Of a stretch of 64,000 nucleotides of DNA, positions 31,110-42,279 are shown piece after piece. The position numbers were made by a program, and so were the translations under genes. The stretch lies in NCBI GenBank assembly GCA_030674185.1, contig CM060312.1, forward strand, positions 5,705,028 through 5,769,027, in the 5' to 3' direction. This DNA is from Monoplex corrugatus. Lineage: Eukaryota; Mollusca; Gastropoda; Littorinimorpha; Ranellidae. Below the pieces are notes generated by a model. The model was given only the letters and a program-made list of their open reading frames with translations, did no database searches and was not told the DNA's origin. Each line of letters begins with the position of its first letter. Position 1 is the first letter of the stretch.

Positions 31110-31115
31110 ATGCAT
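30130..31115. repeat. Segmentally repeated (TG)n block
   Basis: Five long TG runs alternate with near-identical flanks. GGTCTTTGATTTAATGTCTA, TTCACTAAACAAAAAACAAA and GGCTCCTAAAGTTTCTCTCA recur near 30280, 30505 and 30840. GATTTATGTATGGGTGTTTA, ending GTGTATTCATCTGTG, occurs at 30095 and 30897. The block has grown by unequal exchange or slippage between units that contain a microsatellite. The frames here are shadows. Confidence 0.9.
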
Positions 31116-31289
31116 ATTCAGGGAAAACATTCTTGATACAATATTAATATGCTCTCATATCATAAATGGTTAATCACAAATGGCTGTCCTATATCCCTCA
31201 AGCCATTGCCCATTTCCTCTATCTCACTACTACTTCACTCTCCCCAACAATGAGCAAGGATAGGTACCCATTCATAGTGTGTGTGGACT

Positions 31290-32210
31290 TGAGGCTGTTT
31301 GCATAAAGCTTCTCTCAAGCTAGACTTAAATCCCCTATAGTAAACTGGAAGGCTCCTAAAGTTTCTCTCAAACCAGACTTGAATATCTATATATAAAGTC
31401 TGGAAGGCCCCTAAAGTTTCTCTCAAACCAGACTTGAATATCTATATATAAAGTCTGGAAGGCCCCTAAAGTTTCTCTCAAACCAGACTTGAATATCTAT
31501 ATATAAAGTCTGGAAGGTCCCTAAAGTTTCTCTCAAACCAGACTTGAATATCTATATATAAAGTCTGGAAGGCCCCTAAAGTTTCTCTCAAACCTGACTT
31601 GAATCCCTAGAATAAGACTGAAAGGTCCCTAAAGTTTCTCTCAAACCTGACTTGAATCCCTAGAATAAGACTGGAAGGCCCCTAAAGTTTCTCTCAAACC
31701 TGACTTGAATCCCTAGAATAAGACTGGAAGGCTCCTAAAGTTTCTCTAAAACCAGATTTGAATCCCTTCAGAAAGACTGGAAGGCTCCTAAAGTTTCTCT
31801 CAAACCACACTTGAATCCATATAGTAAGACAAGAAGGCTCCTAAAGTTTCTCTCAAACCAGACTTGAACCTCCATAATAAAATTCCAATTCTCTAAAGTT
31901 TCTCTCAAGCCAGATTTGAATCCCTTTCGGAAGTCTGGCAGGCCCCTAAAGTTTCTCTCAAGCCAGACTTGATTCCTAGAGTAAGACTGGATGACTCCCA
32001 CAGCTTCTCTCAAGTCAGACTTGAATCTCTTTAGAAAGTCTGGAAGGCTCCTAAAGTTTCTCTCAAGCCAGACTTGAATCCCTTTAGAAAGTCTGGAAGA
32101 TCCCTAAAGTTTCTCTCACACCAGACTTAACTCCCCACAGTAAGATTGAAAGACCCCTAAAGTTTCTCTCAAGTCAGACTTGAATCCATAGAGTAAGATT
32201 AAAAGGCTGG
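31290..32210. repeat. 55 bp minisatellite, about 16 copies
   Basis: The unit GGAAGGCCCCTAAAGTTTCT plus CTCAAACCAGACTTGAATAT plus CTATATATAAAGTCT repeats every 55 bp, perfectly at 31395-31575 and more diverged to the right. The same GGCTCCTAAAGTTTCTCTCA and AGCCAGACTTGAAT segment occurs at 30345-30380 and 30585-30612 inside the (TG)n block, so both regions share ancestry. Confidence 0.93.
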
Positions 32211-32446
32211 AGCTCTACCTCTCACCAGACTGGCTCTTATATTATGCAATAACCATATTTTAATTTTAATATCACGCTACAAAAATATACCCTTACGCTA
32301 CAAAAGAGATTTCCATACATATGAACTGCACACAACATATACATTACACACATGCATTTGCAACACAAAGCACAAGCCACATTTGTATGCATAACACAAA
32401 ACACACCACATTACTTTATATCACACTCCCCATTATATCACTCCAA

Positions 32447-32448
32447 CA

Positions 32449-32507
<59 letters not shown>

Positions 32508-32764
32508 ACGCACGCACGCACACACATGTGCACATGCACAAATGTATATAAACACATACACACACATATATAAACATACACATTCATACATGTATACACA
32601 CACTCATACACACACAAACATCTACACACACACACACACACACAACCACATCATACACACACACACAAACACACACACACATCTACACACACACACACAC
32701 ACTCATACACACACACACAACACACACACACACACACACACACTCAACACACACACACACACAT

Positions 32765-32821
<57 letters not shown>

Positions 32822-32899
32822 CACACACACACACATCTACACACACACACATACTCATTCACACACACACACACACATACACACACACACACACACACT

Positions 32900-32931
<32 letters not shown>

Positions 32932-32966
32932 ACACACAACACACACACACACACACACACACACAG
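32447..32966. repeat. (CA)n-rich compound microsatellite
   Basis: Several CA runs are separated by CATACA, CTCATA, ATCTA and TCATA interruptions. It is over 500 bp long. Confidence 0.93.
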
Positions 32967-33317
32967 ATAAGTTATGATAGATCTGACATCCAACAAAAAC
33001 ATCTTTTTAACAGCTCTCTGTAGTCTAACTACCCTGCCTACTGTATGTACAATGGGGCACTGTTATAGTGTATCACTGCTTGTAGCCCTGCAAAAGTGGT
33101 AATGGTCTCTTTCAATGAATTCTGTATTCTCTATTTATCGTCTTGTCCCTGCAATGAAATCTACCTGGCACAATTCAGAGCTTTCTTGTCGTTGCTTCTG
33201 TTGTGTTGTTGTTGTTGCTGTTGTTGTTGTTGTTTACTTCTCTCCTGTACCACTTGAAAAAAAGTGGTGTGCTATGTGTATATGCAGGGGGGTGGGTGAT
33301 GTATAGATTGTTATTTC
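32967..33317. other. Intron between e1 and e2, unassigned
   Basis: Unique sequence with a (TTG)n stretch around 33204-33232. Confidence 0.5.
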
Positions 33318-33875
33318 TGTTTAAAGCCCAGCCGACTGTGTAAGCCATATCAGGGCTATATTTAAAACATACAGAATTCCTCAACAGGAAAAAAAGGAAA
33401 AGAAATTAAGTACATGCAACAAAGCATTCACGCATATAATCTAAGGAGACGCCCCTGGTGTTGACCATTCCATCAAATTTATCACACAGGGGATTTAAAA
33501 AACGTACACAAATTGACATTTAAACATAACTAATGACATAACATAAATAAAAGCGGGCCTAAATTACCTAAAAAATGCTTCCGCATATCTCATTTCCGTA
33601 GAGCCAAAAAGGCACTGAATACATGTACCCAATCATCAATCCTAGAGAAAGTACCTAAGACTTTATCGAACAACATTATACAAGTGAAAAGATTTATCGA
33701 AACACAATACAAGTGAATGGACCAGTACGGCAGAAAATGATATGAAGAAAGGACAGAAAGCAAAGGAGGAAGAAAGAAACAAAGAGAGTGACAGAAAAGA
33801 GGAAATTCTGGGCACACAATTTCCAGAAGGTGGGGATACTATTTATACTGAAAGAGCCCCCCCATCCCCACAGGG
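33318..33875 (+). repeat. AGCCCAGCC family, near-complete copy
   Basis: It runs from TTTAAAGCCCAGCCGACTGT through ATATCAGGGCTATATTTAAA, TTGACCATTCCATCAAATTT, CGTAGAGCCAAAAAGGCACT and GACAGAAAGCAAAGGAGGAA to GGTGGGGATACTATTTATAC and GAGCCCCCC. About 30 bp near 33660-33715 (ATCGAA ... CAATACAAGTG) are duplicated. Confidence 0.85.
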
Positions 33876-33954
33876 AGGGGGGGGGGAAGGTAGGTGATGT
33901 AAGGAAGACTGTTTCAAATGATATACAGTATAAGAAATTAGCTGCTTGGTCAAA

Positions 33955-34480
33955 CTATACGAGGTCTATTTGAGGCTGCTTGTATGTATTACAATGTTCT
34001 TTCTGGTACTGCTCCTGTTAATATATTTCAAATGCTCCATACCTACTCTCCTTACAGTACTCTTCACTCTTCTTCTGATACTCCGCTTTTCAAATCCCCT
34101 GATACAAATGCAAACATTCGTGCTTTCCAATCTTTTGTCCATTTTGGACCTTTCTGTGGAATATTCTGCCTTTGACCTGAGAAATTTGGTTACAATTTTG
34201 CTTCTTAGGTCCTACTTAAAATCCATCTTTTCTACAAATCTTTCTGTTTAACTTGGTATACTGATTCTATCACATCCCGGTTTTGTGCATTTTTGTGGTA
34301 TGTTGTATATGGATGTTACAGAGAGTGTGTGCATTATCTTAATGGGTAAAATTAGGTTATTTCATTATTTTTGTACTAAACAAAACTAACTTTTTGTACT
34401 TAAAAATTGTAAGTGCCTAGAGCGCTGTTAGATACGCACACTATGAATAGACATTATTAAGATCATCATCATCTCATCAT
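33955..34480 (+). mobile_element. Jockey/CR1-like LINE 3' fragment
   Basis: With frame changes the plus strand reads YYNVLSGTAPVNIFQMLHTY, SPYSTLHSSSDTPLFKSPDT, a broken stretch, then LRNLVTILLLRSYLKSIFST and NLSV followed by a stop. This matches the end of Jockey/CR1-type ORF2 proteins (APxYLxxLL, RxLRSSSD, FKxxLKTxLF). A 3' UTR with AGTGCCTAGAGCGCTGTTAG and an (ATC)n/(ATT)n tail follows to about 34500. Confidence 0.72.
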
Positions 34481-34499
34481 ATATTATTATTATTATTAT

Positions 34500-34704
34500 T
34501 ATTATCATTATATTTTTGTTGTTGTTATCATCATCATCATCATTATCAAATTATTATCATCATCATCATCATAACTGTCACATTTCCTACATTATTATCA
34601 TTATTATATTTCCTACATGTAAAAGAAAATAACATAAATATTTATAAATATTTACAACTTGTGTTAAGTCGTAATATTTATCCAAATCCAGACAAGACCC
34701 ATCA
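34500..34704. other. AT-rich intron with (ATC)n/(ATT)n runs
   Basis: It is the tail region of the LINE fragment followed by AT-rich sequence; nothing else is recognised. Confidence 0.45.
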
Positions 34705-34760
34705 TTAACCCTTTGACTTCCGCATCCTGTCCACAAGCAACCTGCATTGTCAACCATGCA
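34705..34760. mobile_element. TTAA-type MITE, left end only
   Basis: TTAACCCTTTGACTTCCGC, followed by CTGCATTGTCAACCATGC, matches the outer left part of the MITE family. The rest is missing and an AGCCCAGCC family fragment follows directly. Confidence 0.65.
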
Positions 34761-34972
34761 GTATCAAACCTAAGCGAAAGTATATAAGACTTTATGGAAC
34801 ACATACAGGTGAAGAACCAGCAAGACAGAAAATGACAGGAAGAGATGATAGAAAACAAAAGAGCAAGACAGAAACAAAGAGAATGACATAAAAGAGGAAA
34901 TTTTTAGCACAAAATTTCCAGAAGGTGGGGATACTATTTATACTGAAAGAGCCCCTGGCGTCCCCACATGGA
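34761..34972 (+). repeat. AGCCCAGCC family, 3' half
   Basis: It begins at AGTATCAAACCTAAGCGAAAG and runs through AAGTATATAAGACTTTATGG, GACAGGAAGAGATGATAGAA and GAAATTTTTAGCACAAAATT to GGTGGGGATACTATTTATAC. Confidence 0.8.
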
Positions 34973-35011
34973 CCCATAAATCAAGAGAAATCCCTTGCAG
35001 AGAGATATCTG

Positions 35012-35204
35012 TTAACCCTTTGACTCCCGCACCCTATCCACCAGCTGCAAAAACTTAACCCTTTGATTCCCTCACCCTATCCACCAGCTTCCTGCAGGAA
35101 GCTGGTGGATAGGGTGAGGGAATCAAAGGGTTAAGTTTTTGCTTTGCTGGCATGGCTGGCAAAGCAGGGTGCTGGTGGACAGGGTGCGGGAGTCAAAGGG
35201 TTAA
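35012..35204. mobile_element. Composite TTAA-type MITE, reference copy (193 bp)
   Basis: The outer ends are TTAACCCTTTGACTCCCGC and GCGGGAGTCAAAGGGTTAA. Inside, at 35055-35134, lies a complete 80 bp palindrome with the same type of ends (TTAACCCTTTGATTCCCTC ... GAGGGAATCAAAGGGTTAA) and a centre TTCCTGCAGGAA. The pattern is one TTAA-type element inserted at a TTAA inside another. The same nested layout recurs at 37900, 38246, 39706, 56840 and 60790. Confidence 0.9.
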
Positions 35205-35554
35205 AACAAACATGTAGTCACACATGCTGGTCTGAACTGTTTCCATCAATCAAATACCATTTTCCCCCAACAGGAAGAATTAAAAAAGGGGAGCACAGGT
35301 AGGGAAAAGTCAAAGTTCTGGCTGCCAGACCTACAGGGAAAGAGGGATCCAAGGTGAAAGAGCAAAGCAACACAAAAAGACTTGATTGGTCCCATGTGCC
35401 AGCCTGCCATCTCCCTCTGGTCTGGAAAGCTGACAGATACTGTCACGTCTCTAGCCAGCTCTCTTTCTTCTTCTTCTTTACATACGAATTGTCAGGACAT
35501 ATAAAACATACACGAGACTGGAAAACTCAATTGTACAGCAGAAGTGGTCTGAAG
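35205..35554. other. Intron between e1 and e2, unassigned
   Basis: No gene or repeat is recognised. Confidence 0.5.
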
Positions 35555-36580
35555 AGATACCGACAATGATGCACTGTTTTTGAACACTAAAAACGACTAT
35601 GATGTCCTGTTTTTCAACTCTAAAAAGATAACGACTATGATGCACTGTTTTTCAACAGTAAAAAGATAACGACAATGATGCACTGTTTTTCAACAGTAAA
35701 AAGATACCGACAATGATACACTGTTTTTCAACAGTAAAAAGATAACAACAATGATGCACTGTTTTTCAACAGTAAAAAGATAACAACAATGATGCACTGT
35801 TTTTCAACAGTAAAAAGATAACGACAATGATGCACTGTTTTTCAACAGTAAAAAGATAACGACAATGATGCACTGTTTTTCAACAGTAAAAAGATAACTA
35901 CAATAATGCACTGTTTTTCAACAGTAAAAAGATAACAACAATGATGCACTGTTTTTCAACAGTAAAAAGATAACTACAATGATGCAGTGTTTTTCAACAG
36001 TAAAAAGATAACGACAATGATGCATTGTTTTTCAACAGTAAAAAGATAACAACAATGATGTACCGTTTTTAAACAGTAAAAAGATAACGACAATGATGCA
36101 CTGTTTTTCAACAGTAAAAAGATAACTACAATGATGCACTGTTTTTCAACAGTAAAAAGATAACAACAATGATGCACTGTTTTTCAACAGTAAAAAGATA
36201 ACGACAATGATGCACTGTTTTTCAACAGTAAAAAGATAACTACAATGATGCACTGTTTTTCAACAGTAAAAAGATAACTACAATGATGCACTGTTTTTCA
36301 ACAGTAAAAAGATAACGACAATGATGCACTGTTTTTCAACAGTAAAAAGATAACGACAATGATGCACTGTTTTTCAATAGTAAAAAGATAACGACAATGA
36401 TGCACTGTTTTTCAACAGTAAAAAGATGACGACAATGATGCACTGTTTTTCAACAGTAAAAAGATAACTACAATGATGCACTGTTTTTCAACAGTAAAAA
36501 GATAACGACAATGATGCACTATTTTTCAACAGTAAAAAGATGACGACAATGATGCACTGTTTTTCATTAGTAAAAGTTAC
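35555..36580. repeat. 38 bp minisatellite, about 27 copies
   Basis: The unit CGACAATGATGCACTGTTTT plus TCAACAGTAAAAAGATAA repeats every 38 bp with variants AACGACAA/AACTACAA/AACAACAA. The sequence CTGTTTTTCAACAG is itself partly palindromic. The first units (35555-35640) are less regular (AACACTAAAAACGACTATG). Confidence 0.95.
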
Positions 36581-36604
36581 TTGCTGAACGACATTTTTCA
36601 AATC

Positions 36605-37897
36605 TGCCATTGGTATTTATAATTAATAATAATTACAATATTTATATAGCGCAAAATCTCGACAAAATCAAATCTAAGCGCTGAAACAGACACGCACGCA
36701 TGCACACACACACGCACGCACGCACACACACGTACACACACACACACACACACACCACGCATGGCTATAAATGGGGAGAAAGAATAAAAGCAATAAAAGC
36801 AAGAATAAAAGCAATGGAAAATTATAGAGAGCATATCATATACAATTATATATTAAAACAAAGTGATTGCCCTCCGAGCAGAGACAGGCTGCAGAGGGGG
36901 GTTGAGTGAGGTTAGGATTTTATGCAGAGGAGAAAAGGTGAGTTTTGAGAGCGGATTTGAAGGAGACAAAAGTAGGTTGCTGACGGACTGAGAGAGGAAG
37001 TTTGTTCCAGGAGAGTGGACCAGAAACAGAGAAGGCTCGTGGACCATAGGTATTGAGCTTGGTGCGTGGAAAGCGAAAAGTCAGAGGATCGGAGGCAGAG
37101 CGGAGGGTACGTGAAGGAACATAGATCTCAAGTAGGCTTGACAGGTAATCGGGGGCTGCGTTATTGAGGCTTTTGTAGCACATGGTGTCTAGTTTGTACT
37201 GTATGCGCTTTGATACAGGGAGTCAGTGAAGTTGTGCCAGGAGAGGAGATATGTGGTCAGCTTTTTTCTTTTTGAGTACAAGGCATAAGCATTGTTTTGA
37301 ATGCACTGTAGGATGTGAATGGTGGAGGCAGGAAGACCAGACAGGAGTGAATTGCAATAGTCAATGCGAGACATTATGAAGGAGAGAACGAGTTTTGCAG
37401 TTGTTTCGACAGAGAGATATTTCCTGATCAGGCTTATACGATGGAGATGATAGTAGCAAGATCTGGCAGTTTGAGAAACAAAGTTGTTCATGGAGAGGGT
37501 AGAGTCAATGCAGACACCAAGGTTTTTAGCTGAATCAGAAATTGGGACTGATGTGTTACATAATGGGAGAGAAAGAGGAGGCAGCTGAGAAAGTTTCTGA
37601 CGGGTGCCAATGAGGATAGCTTCTGTCTTGTCGTCATTAAGCTGAAGTTTGTTGAACGTCATCCAGTTCTTAATGTCCGAGTAACACTCAGTGGTGGAGT
37701 CAACAGGCGCTGTATATTATCAGGTGAGTCACTGTCTTGAAGTTGGGTGTCATCAGCATAGAAGTGGTGTTTTATAGAGTGGGAGTTGATGATGGTGGAC
37801 AGGGGGGAGGTATAAAGAGTGAAAAGAACAGGGCCAAGGACAGATCCTTGTGGAACACCACAGGTCAGGTATGCAGGTTGAGAGTAATGTGTTTCTG
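36605..37897 (-). mobile_element. Jockey/CR1-like LINE, reverse transcriptase C-terminal half
   Basis: The minus strand reads [16 protein letters not shown] and [18 protein letters not shown] (catalytic YADD at 37749-37760), then after frame breaks FNKLQLNDDKTEAILIGTRQ, FIMSRIDYCNSLLSGLPAS, and CYKSLNNAAPDYLSSLLEIY to FKSALKTHLFSSA. These are reverse transcriptase motifs B and C, the thumb and the C-terminal end of a Jockey/CR1-type ORF2. The 3' UTR at 36605-36900 includes a CA/CG microsatellite and ends GCGC-TATATAAATATTGTAATTATTA (reverse strand). Several frameshifts make it inactive. Confidence 0.88.
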
Positions 37898-37899
37898 CC

Positions 37900-38062
37900 T
37901 TAACCCTTTGACTCCTACACCCTATCTACCAACTGCAAAATCTTAACTCTTTGACTCCCTCGCCCAATAGGGTGAGAGAGTCAAAAGGTTCAGAATTTCC
38001 TTTGCAAGCGTGGTTGACAATGCAAGATGCTAGTGGACAGGGTGCGGGAGTCGAAGGGTTAA
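37900..38062. mobile_element. Composite TTAA-type MITE at the LINE edge
   Basis: It runs from TTAACCCTTTGACTCCTAC to GCGGGAGTCGAAGGGTTAA with a shortened inner palindrome (CTTTGACTCCCTCGCCCAAT and AGGGTGAGAGAGTC). It starts three bases after the last recognisable reverse transcriptase codons of the LINE. Confidence 0.85.
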
Positions 38063-38245
38063 AGTGCAAATACAAAAGAACTACACCCAACTATGTAAGC
38101 GGGGAAAATAACTTCAGTATGGGGATGACTAGTTTCACCACAATACTGAAAGTAATACACAGTACTATACTGAACTATTTCAAAAGATTATTAATATTAG
38201 GCATCCCCATCATCAAGGCAGCAAGATGCACATGTCACCACTGAC

Positions 38246-38437
38246 TTAACCCTTTGACTCCTGCACTCTATCCATCAACTGCAAAAACTTAACCCTTTGA
38301 CTTCCTTAACCTATCCACCAGCTTCTTGCATGGAGCTGATGGATAGGGTAAGGGAGCCAATGTTTAAGTTTTTGCTTTGTTAGCATAATTGACAATGCAG
38401 GATGCTGGCGGTCAAGGTGCGGGAGTCAAAGGGTTAA
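38246..38437. mobile_element. Composite TTAA-type MITE (192 bp)
   Basis: It runs from TTAACCCTTTGACTCCTGC to GCGGGAGTCAAAGGGTTAA. The inner palindrome lies at about 38289-38366, with one arm end lost (GGGAGCCAATGTTTAAG). Confidence 0.85.
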
Positions 38438-38689
38438 AATGAAATCACAATTTCTGATGTTTTACTGGAACAGTGCGACATATTTAATCTAATAATTCAC
38501 ATCCCTGTGGTTCTGAACTTATGCTTCATTACTGTGCTAAAAAAAACAACAACCAAAAACTGAAACTGCAGAAAAACTAAATGCACAGCTTCTCCAAGCT
38601 TTGTACACATCATAATGCCTCAAACAAGTTACTAATGAGGTTACTGTACACAAAATGAGACAAACAAATCTGTGTGCACATCCTGAATG
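38438..38689. other. Intron between e1 and e2, unassigned
   Basis: No feature recognised. Confidence 0.4.
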
Positions 38690-39142
38690 CACTATTTGTC
38701 TGTTTATGTGCCTGTATGTAGCATTATTTGTCTGTTTATGTGCCTGTATGTAGCACTAATTGTCTGTTTATGTGTCTGTATGTAGCATTATTTGTCTGTT
38801 TATGTGCCTGTATGTAGCATTATTTGTCTGTTTATGTGCCTGTATGTAGCATTATTTGTCTGTTTATGTGCCTGTATGTAGCACTAATTGTCTGTTTATG
38901 TGTCTGTATGTAGCATTATTTGTCTGTTTATGTGCCTGTATGTAGCATTATTTGTCTGTTTATGTGCCTGTATGTAGCATTATTTGTCTGTTTATGTGCC
39001 TGTATGTAGCACTAATTGTCTGTTTATGTGCCTGTATGTAGCATTATTTGTCTGTTTATGTGCCTGTATGTAGCACTATTTGTCTGTTTATGTGCCTGTA
39101 TGTAGCACTATTTGTCTGTTTATGTGCCTGTATGTATTATCT
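38690..39142. repeat. 32 bp minisatellite, about 14 copies
   Basis: The unit TTTGTCTGTTTATGTGCCTG plus TATGTAGCATTA repeats every 32 bp. A block of GCATTA and GCACTAA variants recurs in the same order, which indicates multi-unit duplication. Confidence 0.93.
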
Positions 39143-39705
39143 TTAGATGGCACTTCTATATAATCAAAAAGATGATTCAAATATCTGGAACCTAGAGAAG
39201 CATTTTTCCCCTTCAATATTATCAAACTGTGTTAGTGTATTAAATAACTTATGCACATGTATCAGTTCATTCATCTATTTTCTATTCCTTTTTTATGGGA
39301 AATGACCTACTGATCAAGCATTTCATGATACACCGCTTGGACTGACACACAAAATGAAATCATGTAATCATAACTGATTCAGCCTTCATTTTCCAACACC
39401 CAACTCCAACACCCAATCATGTTATACAATTAATCTGGGACTTAAAACTAGGGCAAGGGTGAAGGGGGAGCAGAAGTTGGCCCTGCCAAGACTGTTTCAG
39501 CTCTTGTGACTGAATTACCTTGTGTGCACTATGACCTTTGAAGGTGTGTAAGGTCAGAAGCAAAAACACTGAAAGAAAGACTGTCTCATGATCCTGAGAT
39601 AGTTGGAGAGTGGGAGGGACAGACCTCAACTTGTCTTGCTGTTAAAAGTGTGAGGGCAGTGTCTGTCTCCTCTCCATCACTGATCACTGCCTTTCTCTCC
39701 GTGCC
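39143..39705. other. Intron between e1 and e2, unassigned
   Basis: No gene or repeat is recognised. Confidence 0.45.
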
Positions 39706-39897
39706 TTAACCCTTTGACTCCCGCACCCTGTTCACCAACACCCTGCATTGTCAACCATGCTAGCAAAGCAAAAACTTCACTCTTTGATTCCTTCATCCTT
39801 CCCACCATCTTCCTGCAAGAAGCTGGTGGATAGGGTGCTGAGTCAAAGGGTGAAGTTTTTGCAGTTGGTGGATAGGGTGCGGGAGTCAAAAGGTTAA
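39706..39897. mobile_element. Composite TTAA-type MITE (192 bp)
   Basis: It runs from TTAACCCTTTGACTCCCGC to GCGGGAGTCAAAAGGTTAA with the inner arms CTCTTTGATTCCTTCATCC and AGCTGGTGGATAGGGTGC. The outer arms are in the opposite order to 35012-35204. Confidence 0.85.
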
Positions 39898-41229
39898 GAG
39901 AGAGGGCACCTACTCACAACTGGGTAGGCTAGAAGCCAAAAGGACAAAGTTTTTCTTGGGCCACTATCGAACTCATGCAAACGTGTGTAGGTAGACTGGA
40001 AGGTGTGAGCTCTACGAGTATGCAGACCATATCGCTTTAGAGACATATGGCAGCCAGAACAACACCCAACATGTTATTATGACACACAAAGGTAAAAGAC
40101 AATGGCATAGTTCCCCCCCCCCCACCCCACCCCCGAAAAGCAGTTCTGATAAAAGCCAATGCTGGCACAGGTCTGGTTCGTTTGTGGGGTGCTGTTTCTG
40201 CACTAATTTGTGCACTACGAATGCAAAAACAACATGTCTGCATCGTGATGCTCTGCTTTCAGACGCTTCAGTTATAACACAAACTACGGCAATGTCACAC
40301 ATGTTCATGCAGTGGTGTGTGGGATGTCAATTGTATAACACTAACGTATCGTCAGCATGTGACTCAATGCAGACAGAGCATGTGATGATTGCTGCCATTG
40401 ATTTACGGCCAACGTGGGCAGTCCGTGCAGAATTGGGCTGGAAATGCCAACATGTGCATTCACTCTATTACTGTACATTCCATTAAACTGCCTGATGCTG
40501 AGAGAAACAAAAACCAGCTGGTCAACATTCATGTTGTGTCAAGGGATCACAGCTAATGAACGCTTGCTAACAAACATGCCCTGTTTTGCCTTTACTTAAA
40601 ATGCATCTTTTTTAGTGTTATGTTTTCTTTGGTACATTAGGTGATGTCACTGTACAATATTCAGTTTGACACCATGCTACACCATGTGATGCTGAATGCT
40701 CCTCTGTGTGTTGTACCTGTTATGTACATGTTCTTTATGCACATGTGTGTGTGTGTGTGTGTGTGGGTAGGGGGGGAGGCAGTAAAGAGGAGGTGAGTTA
40801 TGATCACGTGTGTATCATCAGGTTTTTTTGTTGTTGTTCTTCTTCTTGTTGCAATGTTAGTGCTGCTGTTATTCAACAAAGGAGCTCATTCATTTGGAAC
40901 ACAACCCAACAGTACAGATGAATGTGACAAAGCACATGAAAACCACATCAATCACACCGCCAACTCTGTTTTGAACAGTAATTAGATATCTTCTGAAAGA
41001 CTGTAAAATGAAAAAAAAAAAAAAAAACTCTGAAAGAAGAAAAAATGAAATAAAAAAACCCCACCATCTGATCAATTCGTTTACTCTGTATATCAGTCTG
41101 TGAGTTAAAACCTTTTAAACATATTTCTTTAAAAAAAAAACAACAACATCAAAACTATTTAACTTTACATTTTAAATGTTTTTGCATGCTTGGTCACAAA
41201 TAATCACTTTCCATACATCTAATGCATAG
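39898..41229. other. Intron between e1 and e2, unassigned
   Basis: Mostly unique sequence with a short poly(C) at 40113-40123, a short (TG)n at about 40746-40766 and poly(A) near 41010-41027. No open frame shows a recognisable protein. Confidence 0.5.
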
Positions 41230-41525
41230 GTAAGCTGTTGACAAACGTGTCTGGCCTCGTGCAAAGTTAGTTATAACTTTCTTTAGTTTTATTACTTATT
41301 ATTTTCTTTAATTTCATCTAACTTTACCAAAGTTTATCACATTATGTAAATGCAATAGTGAAAATCACAATTTACTGCCACATGGTGTATGGACGAGTCT
41401 GGCTTTGTGCAAAGTTACCCCCCCCCCCCCCCCCCCAGTTTTATACAACTTTGTCAAAGTTTATCATATTGTGTGTAAATGCAAGAGTGAAAATCACAAT
41501 TTACTGCCAGATGGTGTAAGGCCTA
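41230..41525. repeat. Two-copy tandem duplication with a 19 C tract
   Basis: Both copies carry GTCTGGC-TGTGCAAAGTTA, CAAAGTTTATCA, GTAAATGCAA-AGTGAAAAT and CACAATTTACTGCCA. In the second copy a run of 19 C at 41418-41436 replaces the TTAGTTTTATTACTTATT segment of the first. Confidence 0.75.
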
Positions 41526-42065
41526 GCATGTTCACATCTGGACAGAACTTCCTACATAATTAGAACACCAATCACAACCACACAGGGTTTCTTTATGCTT
41601 CTTTATGTTGCTCAACCTCCTCCAACTCCTACTACACGGGTACAAAATTCTTCTTTCTCCATTAAGCAAAGAATGGGACAGTGCAAGACTAGGCGTCAGT
41701 GGGGGGAAATCAATAGGTGGGGAAAAGCAAAGCACTTTAATTCTCTAATGGCTCCCAATCCTCCTAGGCCAACCAGCACAAGGCCAAACATTACTTGGCT
41801 GCCCACGATCAGTACAAGACATTAGTTTGTATTGGAACTAGCATCCATGGCCGTGTCTCCCCTAGGGAGGTGATCTTTGCTCTAGAATACTCCCAGCTGA
41901 TCATTTCATACTGTCTGGAATCACACATACCTGTACAACTGATCACGATAATGTCTACAATGTTTATAATCCGCAATTCTGTCATCGTTCCCCTCATCCT
42001 ATGAATTATGTAGTCTTGCGTTACCAAAAACCGCAATGACAATGCAACCCAATAAATACAATGAA
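41526..42065. other. Intron between e1 and e2, unassigned
   Basis: No gene or repeat is recognised. Confidence 0.45.
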
Positions 42066-42275
42066 TGCGATAACAAGTGGTTAGGGTGTCAGTATGGCAA
42101 TGGGAAGGTCCCAGTTCGATCCTGTGTGGGTACCATCTACTGGGTAAAGAGTGGAGATTTTTTTCCTATCTCCCTGCTTAACTAAATGTACACACCTGCT
42201 GGTGTCTGAACCTCCTTCCTGTGTACACACATTAGCAGCATTAAATAAACATGCTGAGATCAACACTCGTTATTT
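42066..42275 (+). mobile_element. tRNA-derived SINE (family B)
   Basis: The head has an A-box-like ACAAGTGGTTAGGGTGTCAG and a B-box-like AGGTCCCAGTTCGATCCTGT at tRNA spacing. A body with CACCTGCTGGTGTCTGAACC and a 3' end AATAAACATGCTGAGATCAA follow. It differs from family A after the tRNA-like head. Confidence 0.72.
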
Positions 42276-42279
42276 GACT

